A stretch of DNA of 42,697 nucleotides, from the NCBI GenBank assembly GCA_002171475.2, contig NHEX02000057.1, positions 28,033-70,729 of the forward strand, written 5' to 3'. This document shows, piece after piece, positions 1 through 10,550 of this stretch. This DNA comes from Flavobacteriales bacterium TMED96 (GTDB lineage: Bacteria > Bacteroidota > Bacteroidia > Flavobacteriales > Flavobacteriaceae). The stretch's first letter is position 1. The number at the start of each line of letters is the position of its first letter. The position numbers were made by a program, and so were the translations under genes. Under the pieces are notes generated by a model. It saw nothing but the letters and a program-made list of their open reading frames with translations, made no database searches and was not told where the DNA came from.

Positions 1-1
1 G

Positions 2-703
2 AGTAAAAGGAAAAAAGGTTTGGTTTCTTTAATTAAGAAATTAAATCCAGATATTCTTGGAATCCAAGAGGGTCTTCCTAATCAAATTTTATATTTATCA
101 GAACGATTAGAAGGGTATAGTTTGATTGGCAGTGGAAGAGATGGTGGAAATAATGGTGAATACTGTGCGATTTATTATAAGAAAAATAAGTTTAAATTAG
201 AGAAAGATGAAACTTTTTGGTTATCAGAAACTCCAGAATTACCCTCGATTGGATGGGATGCAGCTTTAAACAGAATTGCGACAGTTGGAGTATTTACCAG
301 TGTAAATTCAAGTAAAAAACTGGTTGTATACAATTCACACTTTGATCATTTAGGTAAAATTGCAAGGGAGAAATCAGTCGACGTAATAATGAACCACATT
401 AAAGTAAATGATTATTTAAAAAATGCAATTATCGTTATGGGTGATTTTAACTCGGTCCCTAGCGAAAAGCCTATTAAGTTACTAAAAGAAAATCTTGAAG
501 ATTCCTTTAAAGATTTTCTTTTGGAAAAACCATACGGAACTTTCAATGGTTTTGATTTAAAAAGCAAAATGGGAAGAAGAATAGATTATATTTTCACAAA
601 AAATGTGAATGTTTATGAATATAAGCATATTGATGAAAAATTAAAAAATGGAAATTGGCCGTCAGACCATATAGCGGTTTTTGCGACTATTAAAAGTTTT
701 TGA
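2..703 (+). CDS. Endonuclease/exonuclease/phosphatase family protein (5' truncated by window edge)
   Basis: Frame stays open upstream of the listed TTG (SKRKKGLVSLIKK). Motifs NPDILGIQEG, NSHFDHLG, VMGDFNSVP and WPSDHIAVFA are typical of the EEP fold. Confidence 0.88.
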   Translation, partial: SKRKKGLVSLIKKLNPDILGIQEGLPNQILYLSERLEGYSLIGSGRDGGNNGEYCAIYYKKNKFKLEKDETFWLSETPELPSIGWDAALNRIATVGVFTSVNSSKKLVVYNSHFDHLGKIAREKSVDVIMNHIKVNDYLKNAIIVMGDFNSVPSEKPIKLLKENLEDSFKDFLLEKPYGTFNGFDLKSKMGRRIDYIFTKNVNVYEYKHIDEKLKNGNWPSDHIAVFATIKSF

Positions 704-798
704 TTACTAGGTAAATCCTGAAAATAAGTAAAATATTTATATGAACTTATATTTGTGAAATTCTTGTACATTTTAGAAATTTAGATAAAACAAACTTT

Positions 799-2214
799 AT
801 GAGGTATTTTTTTTTATTGGTAGCAAGTATTTCTTCTTTTTTTACCTATGGACAGTCAGATTATATTTTATCCAATTTAGATTCATCCAAAGGTGATTAC
901 GAGAAAATAGCTATGGAAATATGGAAGTATGCAGAGATGGGATATCAAGAGGAGAAGAGTAGTGCTCTACTACAAAATAAACTTGAAGAGTCGGGTTTTC
1001 TGGTAAAAGCTGGTGTGGCGGGAATTCCCACAGCGGTTGTTGCAGAATATAACAACGGAGGGCCAATAATTGCAATTCTTGGTGAATATGATGCATTACC
1101 TGGCCTATCTCAAAAAGCACTGCCTTACAAAATTACGAACGGAGGAAGAGGAGGTCATGCATGCGGACACCATCTTTTCGGTACTGCTTCAGCAGCAGCA
1201 GCAATTAGTTTAAAAAAATATATTATAAAGCATAGGATTAAAGGTACTGTTCGGTATTATGGTTGTCCTGCCGAAGAAGGAGGTTCAGGTAAAGTTTACA
1301 TGACACGCGCTGGTTTATTTGATGATGTTGACATTGCTTTGCACTGGCATGCTGATGACGAAAACTCAGCAAATCCTCGTCCAGCCCTCGCAAACAAGTC
1401 TGCAAAATTTCGTTTTTATGGACGTTCTGCTCATGCAGCTGGAGCTCCTGAAGAGGGTCGGTCGGCTTTAGACGCTGTAGAAGCAATGAATTATATGACT
1501 AATCTTATGCGTGAGCATATGGATATGTCTGCACGTATTCACTATGTAATAACACGTGGAGGTGAAGCTCCCAACGTTGTTCCAGATTTTGCTGAGGTAT
1601 ATTATTACTCGCGTCATCCGAAGCGTGAAAAAGTAATGGCTTTATTCGATAGAATTGTTAAAGCAGCAGAAGGAGCAGCATTAGGAACGGGTACAACAAT
1701 GGAATACGAAATGATTGGAGGAACCCACGATTTACTTCACGTTCCAACACTTCAGCAAATGGTACACCGTAATTTTACTAAAATAGGTGGCTTTACATAT
1801 AATGATCAAGAGTTAGATTTTGCTAAAAAAATTTCAGCAACTCTCAACAAACCTCTTGATATGAAATACATTCACGAGGTTGCACCCTATGATATGAATC
1901 CAAAAGGTATTGGTGGCTCAACTGATGTTGGGGATGTTAGTTATACAGTGCCAACGGCTGGTCTTCGAGGTGCAACATGGGTACCTGGCACACCTGCCCA
2001 CAGTTGGCAGGCAGTCGCAGCTGGGGGAACAAGTATTGGTCTCAAGGGTATGATGCAAGCCGCTAAGGCATTAACTCTATCAGGTATAGAATTATTAGAA
2101 AAACCTGAATTAATAATAAAAATAAAAGAAGAATTTAAAAAAATTAGAGGAGAAGATTTTGATTACATTCCTCTTTTGGGGGACAGAGAACCTGCATTGG
2201 ATTATAGAAATTAA
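799..2214 (+). CDS. M20-family amidohydrolase (AbgB-like), secreted
   Basis: N-terminal signal peptide (FFLLVASISSFFTYGQ). M20 motifs GEYDALPG, GHACGHHLFG, PAEEGGSGK and GGTSIGLKGM. Confidence 0.88.
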   Translation: MRYFFLLVASISSFFTYGQSDYILSNLDSSKGDYEKIAMEIWKYAEMGYQEEKSSALLQNKLEESGFLVKAGVAGIPTAVVAEYNNGGPIIAILGEYDALPGLSQKALPYKITNGGRGGHACGHHLFGTASAAAAISLKKYIIKHRIKGTVRYYGCPAEEGGSGKVYMTRAGLFDDVDIALHWHADDENSANPRPALANKSAKFRFYGRSAHAAGAPEEGRSALDAVEAMNYMTNLMREHMDMSARIHYVITRGGEAPNVVPDFAEVYYYSRHPKREKVMALFDRIVKAAEGAALGTGTTMEYEMIGGTHDLLHVPTLQQMVHRNFTKIGGFTYNDQELDFAKKISATLNKPLDMKYIHEVAPYDMNPKGIGGSTDVGDVSYTVPTAGLRGATWVPGTPAHSWQAVAAGGTSIGLKGMMQAAKALTLSGIELLEKPELIIKIKEEFKKIRGEDFDYIPLLGDREPALDYRN

Positions 2215-2221
2215 TTTATTA

Positions 2222-2800
2222 CTATTTTAACAAAGCAAATAGCTCAATTGAATTGATTATTGTTGCAAATTCTTCATTTAGGCTAGCAATAGAACTTTCA
2301 TAAATTAAATCACAATCAATCATTTTTCCGTCTATCCCTTTTGTGTTAAAACATGCAGTTGAGTCGGAAACCAAATAAGTTTCAAATCCTAAATTACCTG
2401 ACATTCTTACCGTACTAGATAAACAATGGTTAGTTGTCATTCCAACGATTACTAGTGTTTTAATTTTCAAATTAATTAGCAATTCTTCTAGTCTAGTCCC
2501 TATGAAAGCACTGTTTACTTTTTTTGTTAAAACAATTTCATTATTTAAAGGTTTAGCGTAGTCATTGAACTCAAATCCAGGTTTTGATTTATGAAGTTTT
2601 GATTTCTTATTAGTAGAACTGTGTCTAACATGAATTATTGGTAATTTTAACTTTCTCCATTCTGTTAAAGTTTTACCACATATGAATTCTGCATCATAAT
2701 TATTTCTTTTTATCCCTGGATAATCTTTTTCTAAAAATGCTTTTTGAACATCTACTAAAAGAAGTGCTGGATTCTTATTTATAAAACTTTTGTTTTCCAT
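2222..2800 (-). CDS. Isochorismatase-family cysteine hydrolase
   Basis: ALLLVDVQKAF (Asp), KKVNSAF (Lys) and VIVGMTTNHCLSSTVR (Cys): complete catalytic triad. Confidence 0.88.
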   Translation of the reverse strand: MENKSFINKNPALLLVDVQKAFLEKDYPGIKRNNYDAEFICGKTLTEWRKLKLPIIHVRHSSTNKKSKLHKSKPGFEFNDYAKPLNNEIVLTKKVNSAFIGTRLEELLINLKIKTLVIVGMTTNHCLSSTVRMSGNLGFETYLVSDSTACFNTKGIDGKMIDCDLIYESSIASLNEEFATIINSIELFALLK

Positions 2801-2990
2801 TATAAAAATGACCTGAAAGATTACAAAATCAATTTATTCTAACCTAAAATTACTTAAACCTACAGTGGAATATTCCACCTCATAAAACTTAGTAATCATA
2901 GGCTACTGAATAATAATTTTAAATATAGATTTTTGATGATTATTATAGTTTAATATTAAATAATTTGCTATTTTAAAAATAAATCAAATT

Positions 2991-3581
2991 TTGTATTTAA
3001 ATAAAATATCTCAGGGCTTTATTCTTTTTATAATAATTTTCAACTTTGATATTCTAGCACAAGAAAATTATGTTGAGCAGATTAAGGGTAAAGATTACGG
3101 AGAAATATTTGATCATCATTTTGTTGAATTTACTTACCCCGGCGGAGCTGTGATATCTAGTCAATGTAGACATATTCCAGGAACAATGAGCAGAGTAGAC
3201 GAGGTTTTTCAAGGAACCAAGGGTAGTCTTGAAATAGGTAAAGGAGAAATTACAGATCTTGAAGGTAGAAGTAAATATAAATATCCAAGGTTAGGTCAAG
3301 ATCGAAATCCGTATCAGGTAGAGCATAATCTTTTATTTAAGTCTATTCGCGAAGGAAAAGTAATTGCAGATGCTGAGAATGGAGCTATGAGTACATTAAC
3401 AGCAATCCTAGGAAGAATGGCTACTTACACGGGGAAAAAAATAACTTTAGAACAAGCTATGAACTCTAAACTTCAATTAATGCCTGAGGAAGTTACCTGG
3501 AATACACTCCCCCCCTCATTACCAGATGTAAATGGTAAATATGCAATTCCAACACCAGGAAAAACAAATAATTTGATATGA
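2991..3581 (+). CDS. C-terminal half of a Gfo/Idh/MocA-family oxidoreductase behind a signal-peptide-like leader; probable truncated/chimeric gene
   Basis: IFDHHFVEFTYPGGAVISSQCRHIPGTMSRVDEVFQGTKGSLE resembles the C-terminal domain of this family. The N-terminal Rossmann domain (GxGxxG) is absent. TTG start, then LNKISQGFILFIIIFNFDILAQ. ATGA overlap with the next gene. Confidence 0.65.
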   Translation: MYLNKISQGFILFIIIFNFDILAQENYVEQIKGKDYGEIFDHHFVEFTYPGGAVISSQCRHIPGTMSRVDEVFQGTKGSLEIGKGEITDLEGRSKYKYPRLGQDRNPYQVEHNLLFKSIREGKVIADAENGAMSTLTAILGRMATYTGKKITLEQAMNSKLQLMPEEVTWNTLPPSLPDVNGKYAIPTPGKTNNLI

Positions 3582-4492
3582 ATAGAAGAAATTTTACTAA
3601 AACTACAGTATTGGCGGGGATGGGAATTTCAAAGTCATCTTTATTGTTGAATAATACTGGAATTAAAACTGGATACAAATATAATTTACATTATGCACCT
3701 CATATAGGTATGTTTAAAAATCATGCTGGTAATGATCCAATTGATCAACTAAATTTCATGGCAGATATAGGTTTTACTGCATTTGAAGATAATGATATGC
3801 GTATGCGAGATATAAGTCTTCAAGAAAAAATGGTTTCTACTATGATAAAAAGAGGTCTACGTGTGGGAGTGTTTGTTGCACACAAAATTTATTGGAAAGA
3901 ACCAAACTTAACAAGTGGTGATATATCTTCAAGAAATGAGTTTTTAGATTATATTAAAAAAGCAATATCTGTAGCAAAACGAGTAAATGCAAAATGGATG
4001 ACAGTTGTTCCTGGACATTTAGATTTAAGACAAGATATTTCTTATCAAACAGCAAATGTTATAGAAAGTTTGAAACAAGCCTCCAATTTATTAGAACCCC
4101 ACGGCTTAGTTATGGTATTAGAACCTTTAAATTTTAGAGATCATCCTGGTTTATTTTTGAAAGAAAGTCCACAGGCTTATGAAATTTGTAAATCCGTTAA
4201 TTCGCCGTCTTGTAAAATTTTATTTGACATTTATCATCAACAAATACAAGAGGGAAATTTAATTCCAAATATAGAAAACTGTTGGGACGAAATTGAATAT
4301 TTTCAGATAGGAGATAATCCAGGAAGAAATGAGCCAACTACAGGTGAGATCAATTACAACAATGTATTTAAGTATATTCATAATAAAGGGTATAAAGGTA
4401 TTCTTGGAATGGAACATGGTAATTCAAATCCGGGAAAAAAAGGGGAATTAGGTGTAATAAACGCATACCAAAAAGTAGACAAATTTTTATAG
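3578..4492 (+). CDS. Hydroxypyruvate isomerase-like sugar-phosphate isomerase/epimerase (TIM barrel) with Tat-like leader
   Basis: MNRRNFTKTTVLAG leader; VLEPLN, ILFDIYHQQIQEG, FQIGDNPGRNEPTTGEINY and GMEHGNSNPGKKG resemble Hyi/xylose-isomerase-like TIM barrels. Confidence 0.85.
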   Translation: MNRRNFTKTTVLAGMGISKSSLLLNNTGIKTGYKYNLHYAPHIGMFKNHAGNDPIDQLNFMADIGFTAFEDNDMRMRDISLQEKMVSTMIKRGLRVGVFVAHKIYWKEPNLTSGDISSRNEFLDYIKKAISVAKRVNAKWMTVVPGHLDLRQDISYQTANVIESLKQASNLLEPHGLVMVLEPLNFRDHPGLFLKESPQAYEICKSVNSPSCKILFDIYHQQIQEGNLIPNIENCWDEIEYFQIGDNPGRNEPTTGEINYNNVFKYIHNKGYKGILGMEHGNSNPGKKGELGVINAYQKVDKFL

Positions 4493-4497
4493 TACTT

Positions 4498-4987
4498 AAA
4501 TATCCGTATGTGGGTGAATATGGGAGAAGTGAGTTTAAGTTTGGAGTAGGAGTTGATAATTCTCCCAATCAATGCAACAATCCGATGGTTTATACGTTTG
4601 AATTAGGGTTAGCAAAGACTAAGATTTTGATTTATAAAAATAAGTTTGTACTAAATCTAAGATATAAAATAAAAGTCTTTAGTAGAGGTTTCTACTTAAA
4701 TGGATTAAATAGTTTGGAGTAAAATCTATGAGTTAAACACTTTGATCAAAAAGTAAATACCAAATCACTTTAAGGGTAAGGTTAATAACTATAGTTTTAA
4801 GTGGAGTAATCTATCGAACTATAGTTATAAATCAAAAACTGAGTTAGCACAAAGTAAGATTCTACTTTATAACCACCTCAAAATCTTACTCACCTACAAT
4901 TATAAAACTTTTACTTCAGGTAGAACTAGTCGAAATAAAAGAAAAATCACTCGAGTTGATATTCCCACCTATTATTCAGGAGATTAA
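4498..4987 (+). pseudogene. Decayed coding sequence, possibly an outer-membrane beta-barrel fragment
   Basis: Frame 1 reads KYPYVGEYGRSEFKFGVGVDN...LAKTKILIYKNKFVLNLRYKIKVFSRGFYLNGLNSLE*. A +1 shift at about 4715 continues as WSKIYELNTLIKK*IPNHFKGKVNNYSFKWSNLSNYSYKSKTELAQSKILLYNHLKILLTYNYKTFTSGRTSRNKRKITRVDIPTYYSGD*. The two parts share an internal repeat (LAKTKILIY / LAQSKILLY). Confidence 0.4.
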
Positions 4988-5115
4988 ATATTTGTATTGA
5001 TTATAATCAATATGCATCCAATAATAATCACAAATACAATCAACCAATATTTCTTTAACATTGATTTAGTCCATTCATTGTTACCCCACATTGGGAAATT
5101 ATTATTTTTTGACAT
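4984..5115 (-). CDS. Small 43-aa single-TM membrane protein (not in the ORF track)
   Basis: Manual translation: MSKNNNFPMWGNNEWTKSMLKKYWLIVFVIIIGCILIIINTNI*. Polar N-terminus, basic KSMLKKYW, then a hydrophobic helix. Confidence 0.4.
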   Translation of the reverse strand: MSKNNNFPMWGNNEWTKSMLKKYWLIVFVIIIGCILIIINTNI

Positions 5116-5170
5116 AAATATTTTTTCTACTAAGTCATTCTAGACATTTACAAGTTAATCTTACACTTAG

Positions 5171-5258
5171 CAGAGAGGAAGGGATTCGAACCCTCGATAC
5201 GCTATCAACGCATACACGCTTTCCAAGCGTGCGCCTTAAGCCACTCGGCCACCTCTCT
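5171..5258 (-). tRNA. tRNA-Ser (GGA)
   Basis: Reverse complement AGAGAGGTGGCCGAGTGGCTTAAGGCGCACGCTTGGAAAGCGTGTATGCGTTGATAGCGTATCGAGGGTTCGAATCCCTTCCTCTCTG. 7-bp acceptor, long variable arm, anticodon GGA, discriminator G. Confidence 0.95.
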
Positions 5259-5285
5259 TTTTTTAGATATAAACATAAAATTACA

Positions 5286-6053
5286 CTAAATTTTAAATAC
5301 ACTTTTAGCATTTTTTGTTGTTTGCCTAGCAATTTTTTCTATTGGTAAATTATAAATCTCAGCAATTTTTTTAGCAATAATTACTAAATAAGAACTTCTA
5401 TTCCTTTTACCTCTATGTGGATGTGGTGCGAGGTATGGGGCATCAGTTTCTAAAACTATTGATGTTAACGGAATTTGATTTAAAAATTTATCAATGCCTC
5501 CATTTTTAAAAGTTACAACTCCTCCAATACCTAACTTTAAATTTAAATCAATTATTTTTTTTGCCTGTTCTTTTGTACCTGTGAAACAATGAAAAACACC
5601 AATTAGATTCTCTTTTTTAAAATTTATTAAAACTTTATATACTTCGTCAAAAGCCTCTCTACAGTGAATTACTATAGGGAGTTTTTTTGATAAAGCAATT
5701 TCAATTTGCTGAATAAAAATATTAGTTTGCTTCTTGAGATTCTTTTTGTTCCAATATAAATCTATACCAATTTCTCCAACCGCGGAAAAATTTTCTTTAT
5801 CAAGCATTTTTTTTACATGAGCTATTTCTTTCTCACAGTTGATATCAATATGGGTTGGATGAAGACCCATCATTAATTTGATTTCGTCTGGATATTTATT
5901 TTTCAACTTGATCATTCTATTTGTGTAGGAACTATCGATGGATGGTAAATAAAATTCGCCTATTCCTAGGCCGATTGATGTTTTTATTTCTTCATCAATA
6001 TCAAGATCGAAATCCTTTAAATATAAATGACTATGTGTGTCTATAAAATTCAC
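5286..6053 (-). CDS. TatD-family metal-dependent hydrolase/DNase
   Basis: FIDTHSHLYLKDF, VGEIGIDLYW, PIVIHCREAFDE, GVFHCFTGT and LETDAPYLAPHPHRGKRN are classic TatD motifs. Confidence 0.93.
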   Translation of the reverse strand: MNFIDTHSHLYLKDFDLDIDEEIKTSIGLGIGEFYLPSIDSSYTNRMIKLKNKYPDEIKLMMGLHPTHIDINCEKEIAHVKKMLDKENFSAVGEIGIDLYWNKKNLKKQTNIFIQQIEIALSKKLPIVIHCREAFDEVYKVLINFKKENLIGVFHCFTGTKEQAKKIIDLNLKLGIGGVVTFKNGGIDKFLNQIPLTSIVLETDAPYLAPHPHRGKRNRSSYLVIIAKKIAEIYNLPIEKIARQTTKNAKSVFKI

Positions 6054-6124
6054 AAAACAAATTTATGTATTTGAATATCAAGAATACTCTAAATTTTTAT
6101 ATTTAATGTAGATATCCTAGTTAA

Positions 6125-6538
6125 TTGAAAAAAAAAAAGAAAAAAATATCACTTGAGATTACTTCAAGTAAACATTTAGTCTGCGTCCTTAAATTAAACA
6201 ACAAAGATGCTGTATTTTTAGTTGATACTGGCGCTTCAAACAGTTGTTTTGATGTTTTAAAAAAAGATAAATATGATCTTCAATCTAAGGGTGTAAAAAT
6301 GGAACTTACATCAGCTGCAGAAAAAAAATTAGGTGCAATATCTAGTGACAATTGCAAGCTAATTTTTAATCCTCAAAAAGTAATAGATATTACATTAATG
6401 CTTATAGATATGAGTACTATTAATGGAGCACTTAGAGAACAAAAAGAAAAAGAAATTGATGGGATTTTAGGTAGTGATATTTTAAATGAAATAAAAGCAA
6501 AAATAGATTATGAAAATCTTTCAATATATTTTACCTAG
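6125..6538 (+). CDS. Retropepsin-like aspartyl protease family protein
   Basis: AVFLVDTGASNSCFD (DTGAS active site) and DGILGSDIL typical of single-domain retropepsin-like proteins. TTG start in an A-tract. Confidence 0.8.
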   Translation: MKKKKKKISLEITSSKHLVCVLKLNNKDAVFLVDTGASNSCFDVLKKDKYDLQSKGVKMELTSAAEKKLGAISSDNCKLIFNPQKVIDITLMLIDMSTINGALREQKEKEIDGILGSDILNEIKAKIDYENLSIYFT

Positions 6539-6542
6539 ATTT

Positions 6543-7757
6543 CTATAATTCTAATGCTTTATTTGGATTGTTGTCCATTAATTTTTCAATAGGATTCTCA
6601 ATTGCCTCTTTTACTGCAACTAAAAAACCAACAGACTCTTTTCCATCAATTATCCTATGATCATAAGAAAAAGCTAAATACATCATCGGCTGTATTACAA
6701 CCTTTCCATCAATTGCAACAGGACGTTCAATTATGTTATGCATTCCTAATATTCCTGACTGAGGAGGATTAATTATAGGTGTTGAAAGCATGGAGCCAAA
6801 TACACCTCCGTTAGAAATTGTAAATGTGCCCCCAGTCATCTCGTCAACTGTTATTTCACCCTCTCTAGCCCGTAAAGCTAGTCTTTTAATTTCCAATTCA
6901 ATTTCTTTAAAAGTCAATTTATCAGCACCTCTCAAAACAGGAACCATCAAACCTTTAGGACCTGAAACAGCAACACTTATATCACAAAAATCATATTTGA
7001 TTTGAAAATCTCCATCTATCATAGAATTAACATCTGGGTATTGTTTTAGAGCATTAACAACGGCTTTAGTAAAAAAACTCATAAACCCAAGACCAACATC
7101 ATGCTTTTCATTAAATGAGTCTTTAAATTTTTTTCTTAAAGAAAATATCTCAGACATGTTAGCTTCATTAAATGTAGTTAGCATTGCAGTTTCGTTTTTG
7201 GCACTTACCAATCTTTCAGCAACTTTTCTTCTAAGAAGAGACATTTTTGATTTATCAGATTTTCTCTGAATGTCTTTTGGAGGAGTACCCATTGATGCTT
7301 TGGCATTAACAGCATCCTCTTTAGTAATTCTTCCACCCTTTCCAGAACCATAAATTTCAATTGGATTTATTCCCTTTTCGTCAAGTATTTTCCTAGCTGC
7401 AGGCGATGAATGATTAGAAGCATAGGTTTTTTCAGTAATGATGGGCTCCTTTTCAACACTTGGGTCTACTTTTTTTTCAGTAACCTCATTTTTAGACTTG
7501 GATTTGTTTTCGCCACCGATTGCGTCTGTATCGATCAAACAAACAACCTGTCCAACTTCAACAGAATCACCTTCTTCTGCCTTTAAAGTAATAACTCCGC
7601 TGGCTTCAGCAGGTAAATCAAGTGAAGCTTTATCTGAATCTACTTCAGCAATAGCCTGATCTTTTTCAACAAAATCTCCATCTGAAACTAACCACTGAGC
7701 AATTTCTACTTCAGTTATTGATTCCCCTGGAGAGGGAACTTTCATTTCTAATTTCAT
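6543..7757 (-). CDS. sucB: 2-oxoglutarate dehydrogenase E2, dihydrolipoyllysine-residue succinyltransferase
   Basis: Lipoyl domain ([17 protein letters not shown]), E3-binding segment ([13 protein letters not shown]), catalytic [17 protein letters not shown]. Adjacent to sucA. Confidence 0.95.
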   Translation of the reverse strand: MKLEMKVPSPGESITEVEIAQWLVSDGDFVEKDQAIAEVDSDKASLDLPAEASGVITLKAEEGDSVEVGQVVCLIDTDAIGGENKSKSKNEVTEKKVDPSVEKEPIITEKTYASNHSSPAARKILDEKGINPIEIYGSGKGGRITKEDAVNAKASMGTPPKDIQRKSDKSKMSLLRRKVAERLVSAKNETAMLTTFNEANMSEIFSLRKKFKDSFNEKHDVGLGFMSFFTKAVVNALKQYPDVNSMIDGDFQIKYDFCDISVAVSGPKGLMVPVLRGADKLTFKEIELEIKRLALRAREGEITVDEMTGGTFTISNGGVFGSMLSTPIINPPQSGILGMHNIIERPVAIDGKVVIQPMMYLAFSYDHRIIDGKESVGFLVAVKEAIENPIEKLMDNNPNKALEL

Positions 7758-7763
7758 ACCTGT

Positions 7764-10550
7764 TTAGTTTCTCTTTTTTTTATGTTTTTTCTTTAGTTTA
7801 AAATTATCTTTTTTTTCATCAAAAACATAATCTATCACTTCATTATGTCTTTTATTAAATCGCTTAGAACTTCCTGCTGCAGGTGAGCCATAAAACCTGC
7901 GAGATACTGACCGAAACTCTTTAGCTTCGGGGAGATGCAGTAGTAAATGACTCCAGACACCCATGTTTTTTGGTTCTTCTTGAGCCCAAACAATATCATT
8001 TACTTGAGAATACTTTTTTAAAATAATTCTTATTTCTTCAATTGGTAAAGGAAATAACTGCTCTATTCTAACAAATGCGACATCTTTAATTTTTCTTTCT
8101 TCTCTAGCTCTATACAAGTCATAATAAAATTTACCTGAGCAAAAAACTAATTTTTTAACATGTTTAGAATCCACGTAACAATCATCAATAATCATTTTGA
8201 AATTTCCTTCCGTAAAATCTTTTACTTTAGAAACCACAAGTGGATGCCTCAGTAAACTCTTAGGGGTAAAAATTATAAGAGGTTTTCTATAACTTAACTT
8301 TATTTGTCTTCTTAAAAGATGAAATAAATTTGAAGGAGTAGAACAATTTGCAACAAACATGTTGTCCTTTGCACATAACTGTAAATACCTCTCAACTCTT
8401 GCCGAAGAATGTTCAGCACCCTGTCCTTCGTAACCATGAGGAAGCAAAAGAACTATACCATTTTGAAGCTTCCATTTGTCTTCGGCTGCAGAAATATACT
8501 GATCTATCATTATTTGAGCTCCATTTGAGAAGTCTCCAAATTGTGCTTCCCATATGGTAAGGGAATTGGGGGTTGCCATTGAATAACCATAATCAAAACC
8601 TAAAACTCCGTATTCAGAAAGCAGAGAATTATAAATTCTAAATTTACCCTGATTATTTGATATCTTATTTAACAATATAACCTCTTCTTCTGAATCCTCA
8701 GCTTTAACTATTGCATGACGATGAGAAAACGTTCCTCTTTCAACATCCTGCCCTGAAATTCTTATGTCGTGACCTTCTAAAAGTAGGCTTCCGTAAGCTA
8801 GCATCTCTCCCATTGCCCAATCCAAAGAGTCTTTTTCAAAGAACATCTTCTTCCTCTCATCAAATAATTTTTGAATTTTTCTAAGGAATTTTTTTTCGAA
8901 AGGTAATTGAGTTATTGCTTTAGCAACTTTAAATAGTTTTTCACTTGAAACAGAGGTATTAATTGTGGTCAACATTTTAGACTCGTCTTCTATTTTATAA
9001 TTACTCCATTCATCAGCCATGAAAGGTGTAATTTCTGTAGTATCGATTTTCTTTGAATCTTCTAGGTCAGATTCTAGAGATGAGCTGTACTCAATTTCAA
9101 TTTTTTTAAGATAATCCTCACTTATTACTCCTTCACTAATAAGCTTTTCAGCATAAATCTGTTTTGGATTTTTATGATTTCCAATAGCTTTGTATAATTG
9201 AGGTTGTGTGAATCTTGGTTCATCTCCTTCGTTATGACCATATTTTCTATATCCTAACAAATCAATAAACACATCTTCACCAAATTCCATACGATAATCT
9301 AAAGCAAAAGATACTCCGTGGACGACCGCTTCAACATCGTCTGAATTGATATGTAAAACAGGACATAGGGTTACCTTAGCAACATCGGTGCAATAAGTGG
9401 ATGACCTTGCGTCCAAATAATTGGTTGTGAAACCAATTTGATTATTTACTACAATATGTATTGTTCCACCAGTCCCATAGCCTTTTAATTTTGCCATTTG
9501 TACTATTTCGTATGGAAGTCCTTGACCTGCTATAGCTGCATCTCCGTGTACAATAATTGGTAATACCTTTTTTGTGTCAAAATGATATTTTTTCTCAAGT
9601 TTAGCTCTAGAAATTCCTTGAACAACTGCTCCTACCGTTTCCAAATGAGAAGGATTTGGAGCTAAGTTAATATTGATTTTTTTTCCATCGCTATTGGGAT
9701 CAATTTTAGAAGTCCAGCCCAAATGATACTTGACATCACCATCAAAAATAATTTCATCGTAATCTTTACCTTCAAATTCAGAAAATATGTCCCGGCTTGA
9801 TTTTCCAAAAATATTAGTCAAAGTATTCAATCTCCCTCTATGAGCCATCCCCATTACAAACTCCTCTACTCCCTTGTTGTCAGCTTGCATTATTAGTGCA
9901 TCTAAGGCAGGTATTAATGATTCCCCTCCTTCTAGAGAAAATCTTTTTTGACCAACATATTTTTTATGTAAAAAATTTTCGAACGAAACAGCTTGAGTTA
10001 GTTTTTTTAAAATATGCTTTTTCTGTTCAATTGTAAATTTTGGGTGATTATTATTTTTATGCAATTTATCTTTAATCCATCTAACCCTCTTTGGATTTCT
10101 GATATACATATATTCAATTCCAATTGAATCGCAGTAAATTTCCTGGAGATGTTTTATTATTTGAGAAATAGTAGAAGGTCCTATTCCCATTGTTTCCCCG
10201 GCACCAACGACCTCATTCAAATCATCTACAGATAAACCAAAGTTTTTTATATCAAGATTTGGACTGTATGTTCTTCTTTCACGAACAGGATTTGTTTTTG
10301 TAAAAAGGTGACCACTTTTCCGATAAGCATCTATCAACTGAACTACTTTAAACTCACGTTCTAAATGCTTTGGAATTTCTTTTTCACTAGTTTTGGAATG
10401 CCCATTTTGGTTATTTTCAATTCCAAAATCGAAACCTTGAAAGAAAGCTCTTAGGCTTGCTTCCACACTATCTGGCTCATGCAAATATTTTTCATACATC
10501 TCAGCAAAATAACCAGTATGTGCAGCATTCAAAAAAGAATATTTATTCAT
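7764..10550 (-). CDS. sucA: 2-oxoglutarate dehydrogenase E1
   Basis: [67 protein letters not shown]. Likely start is the internal [22 protein letters not shown] rather than the listed upstream Met. Confidence 0.95.
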   Translation of the reverse strand: MNKYSFLNAAHTGYFAEMYEKYLHEPDSVEASLRAFFQGFDFGIENNQNGHSKTSEKEIPKHLEREFKVVQLIDAYRKSGHLFTKTNPVRERRTYSPNLDIKNFGLSVDDLNEVVGAGETMGIGPSTISQIIKHLQEIYCDSIGIEYMYIRNPKRVRWIKDKLHKNNNHPKFTIEQKKHILKKLTQAVSFENFLHKKYVGQKRFSLEGGESLIPALDALIMQADNKGVEEFVMGMAHRGRLNTLTNIFGKSSRDIFSEFEGKDYDEIIFDGDVKYHLGWTSKIDPNSDGKKININLAPNPSHLETVGAVVQGISRAKLEKKYHFDTKKVLPIIVHGDAAIAGQGLPYEIVQMAKLKGYGTGGTIHIVVNNQIGFTTNYLDARSSTYCTDVAKVTLCPVLHINSDDVEAVVHGVSFALDYRMEFGEDVFIDLLGYRKYGHNEGDEPRFTQPQLYKAIGNHKNPKQIYAEKLISEGVISEDYLKKIEIEYSSSLESDLEDSKKIDTTEITPFMADEWSNYKIEDESKMLTTINTSVSSEKLFKVAKAITQLPFEKKFLRKIQKLFDERKKMFFEKDSLDWAMGEMLAYGSLLLEGHDIRISGQDVERGTFSHRHAIVKAEDSEEEVILLNKISNNQGKFRIYNSLLSEYGVLGFDYGYSMATPNSLTIWEAQFGDFSNGAQIMIDQYISAAEDKWKLQNGIVLLLPHGYEGQGAEHSSARVERYLQLCAKDNMFVANCSTPSNLFHLLRRQIKLSYRKPLIIFTPKSLLRHPLVVSKVKDFTEGNFKMIIDDCYVDSKHVKKLVFCSGKFYYDLYRAREERKIKDVAFVRIEQLFPLPIEEIRIILKKYSQVNDIVWAQEEPKNMGVWSHLLLHLPEAKEFRSVSRRFYGSPAAGSSKRFNKRHNEVIDYVFDEKKDNFKLKKKHKKKRN

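Noticed and set aside
911-1486. Two minus-strand ORFs inside the M20 amidohydrolase
   Set aside because: Antisense to a well-supported gene, no recognisable domain.
5135-5332. ORF of 65 aa (ERWPSGLRRTLGKRVCVDSVSRVRIPSS)
   Set aside because: It is a translation of the tRNA-Ser gene; this peptide type is a well-known spurious ORF.
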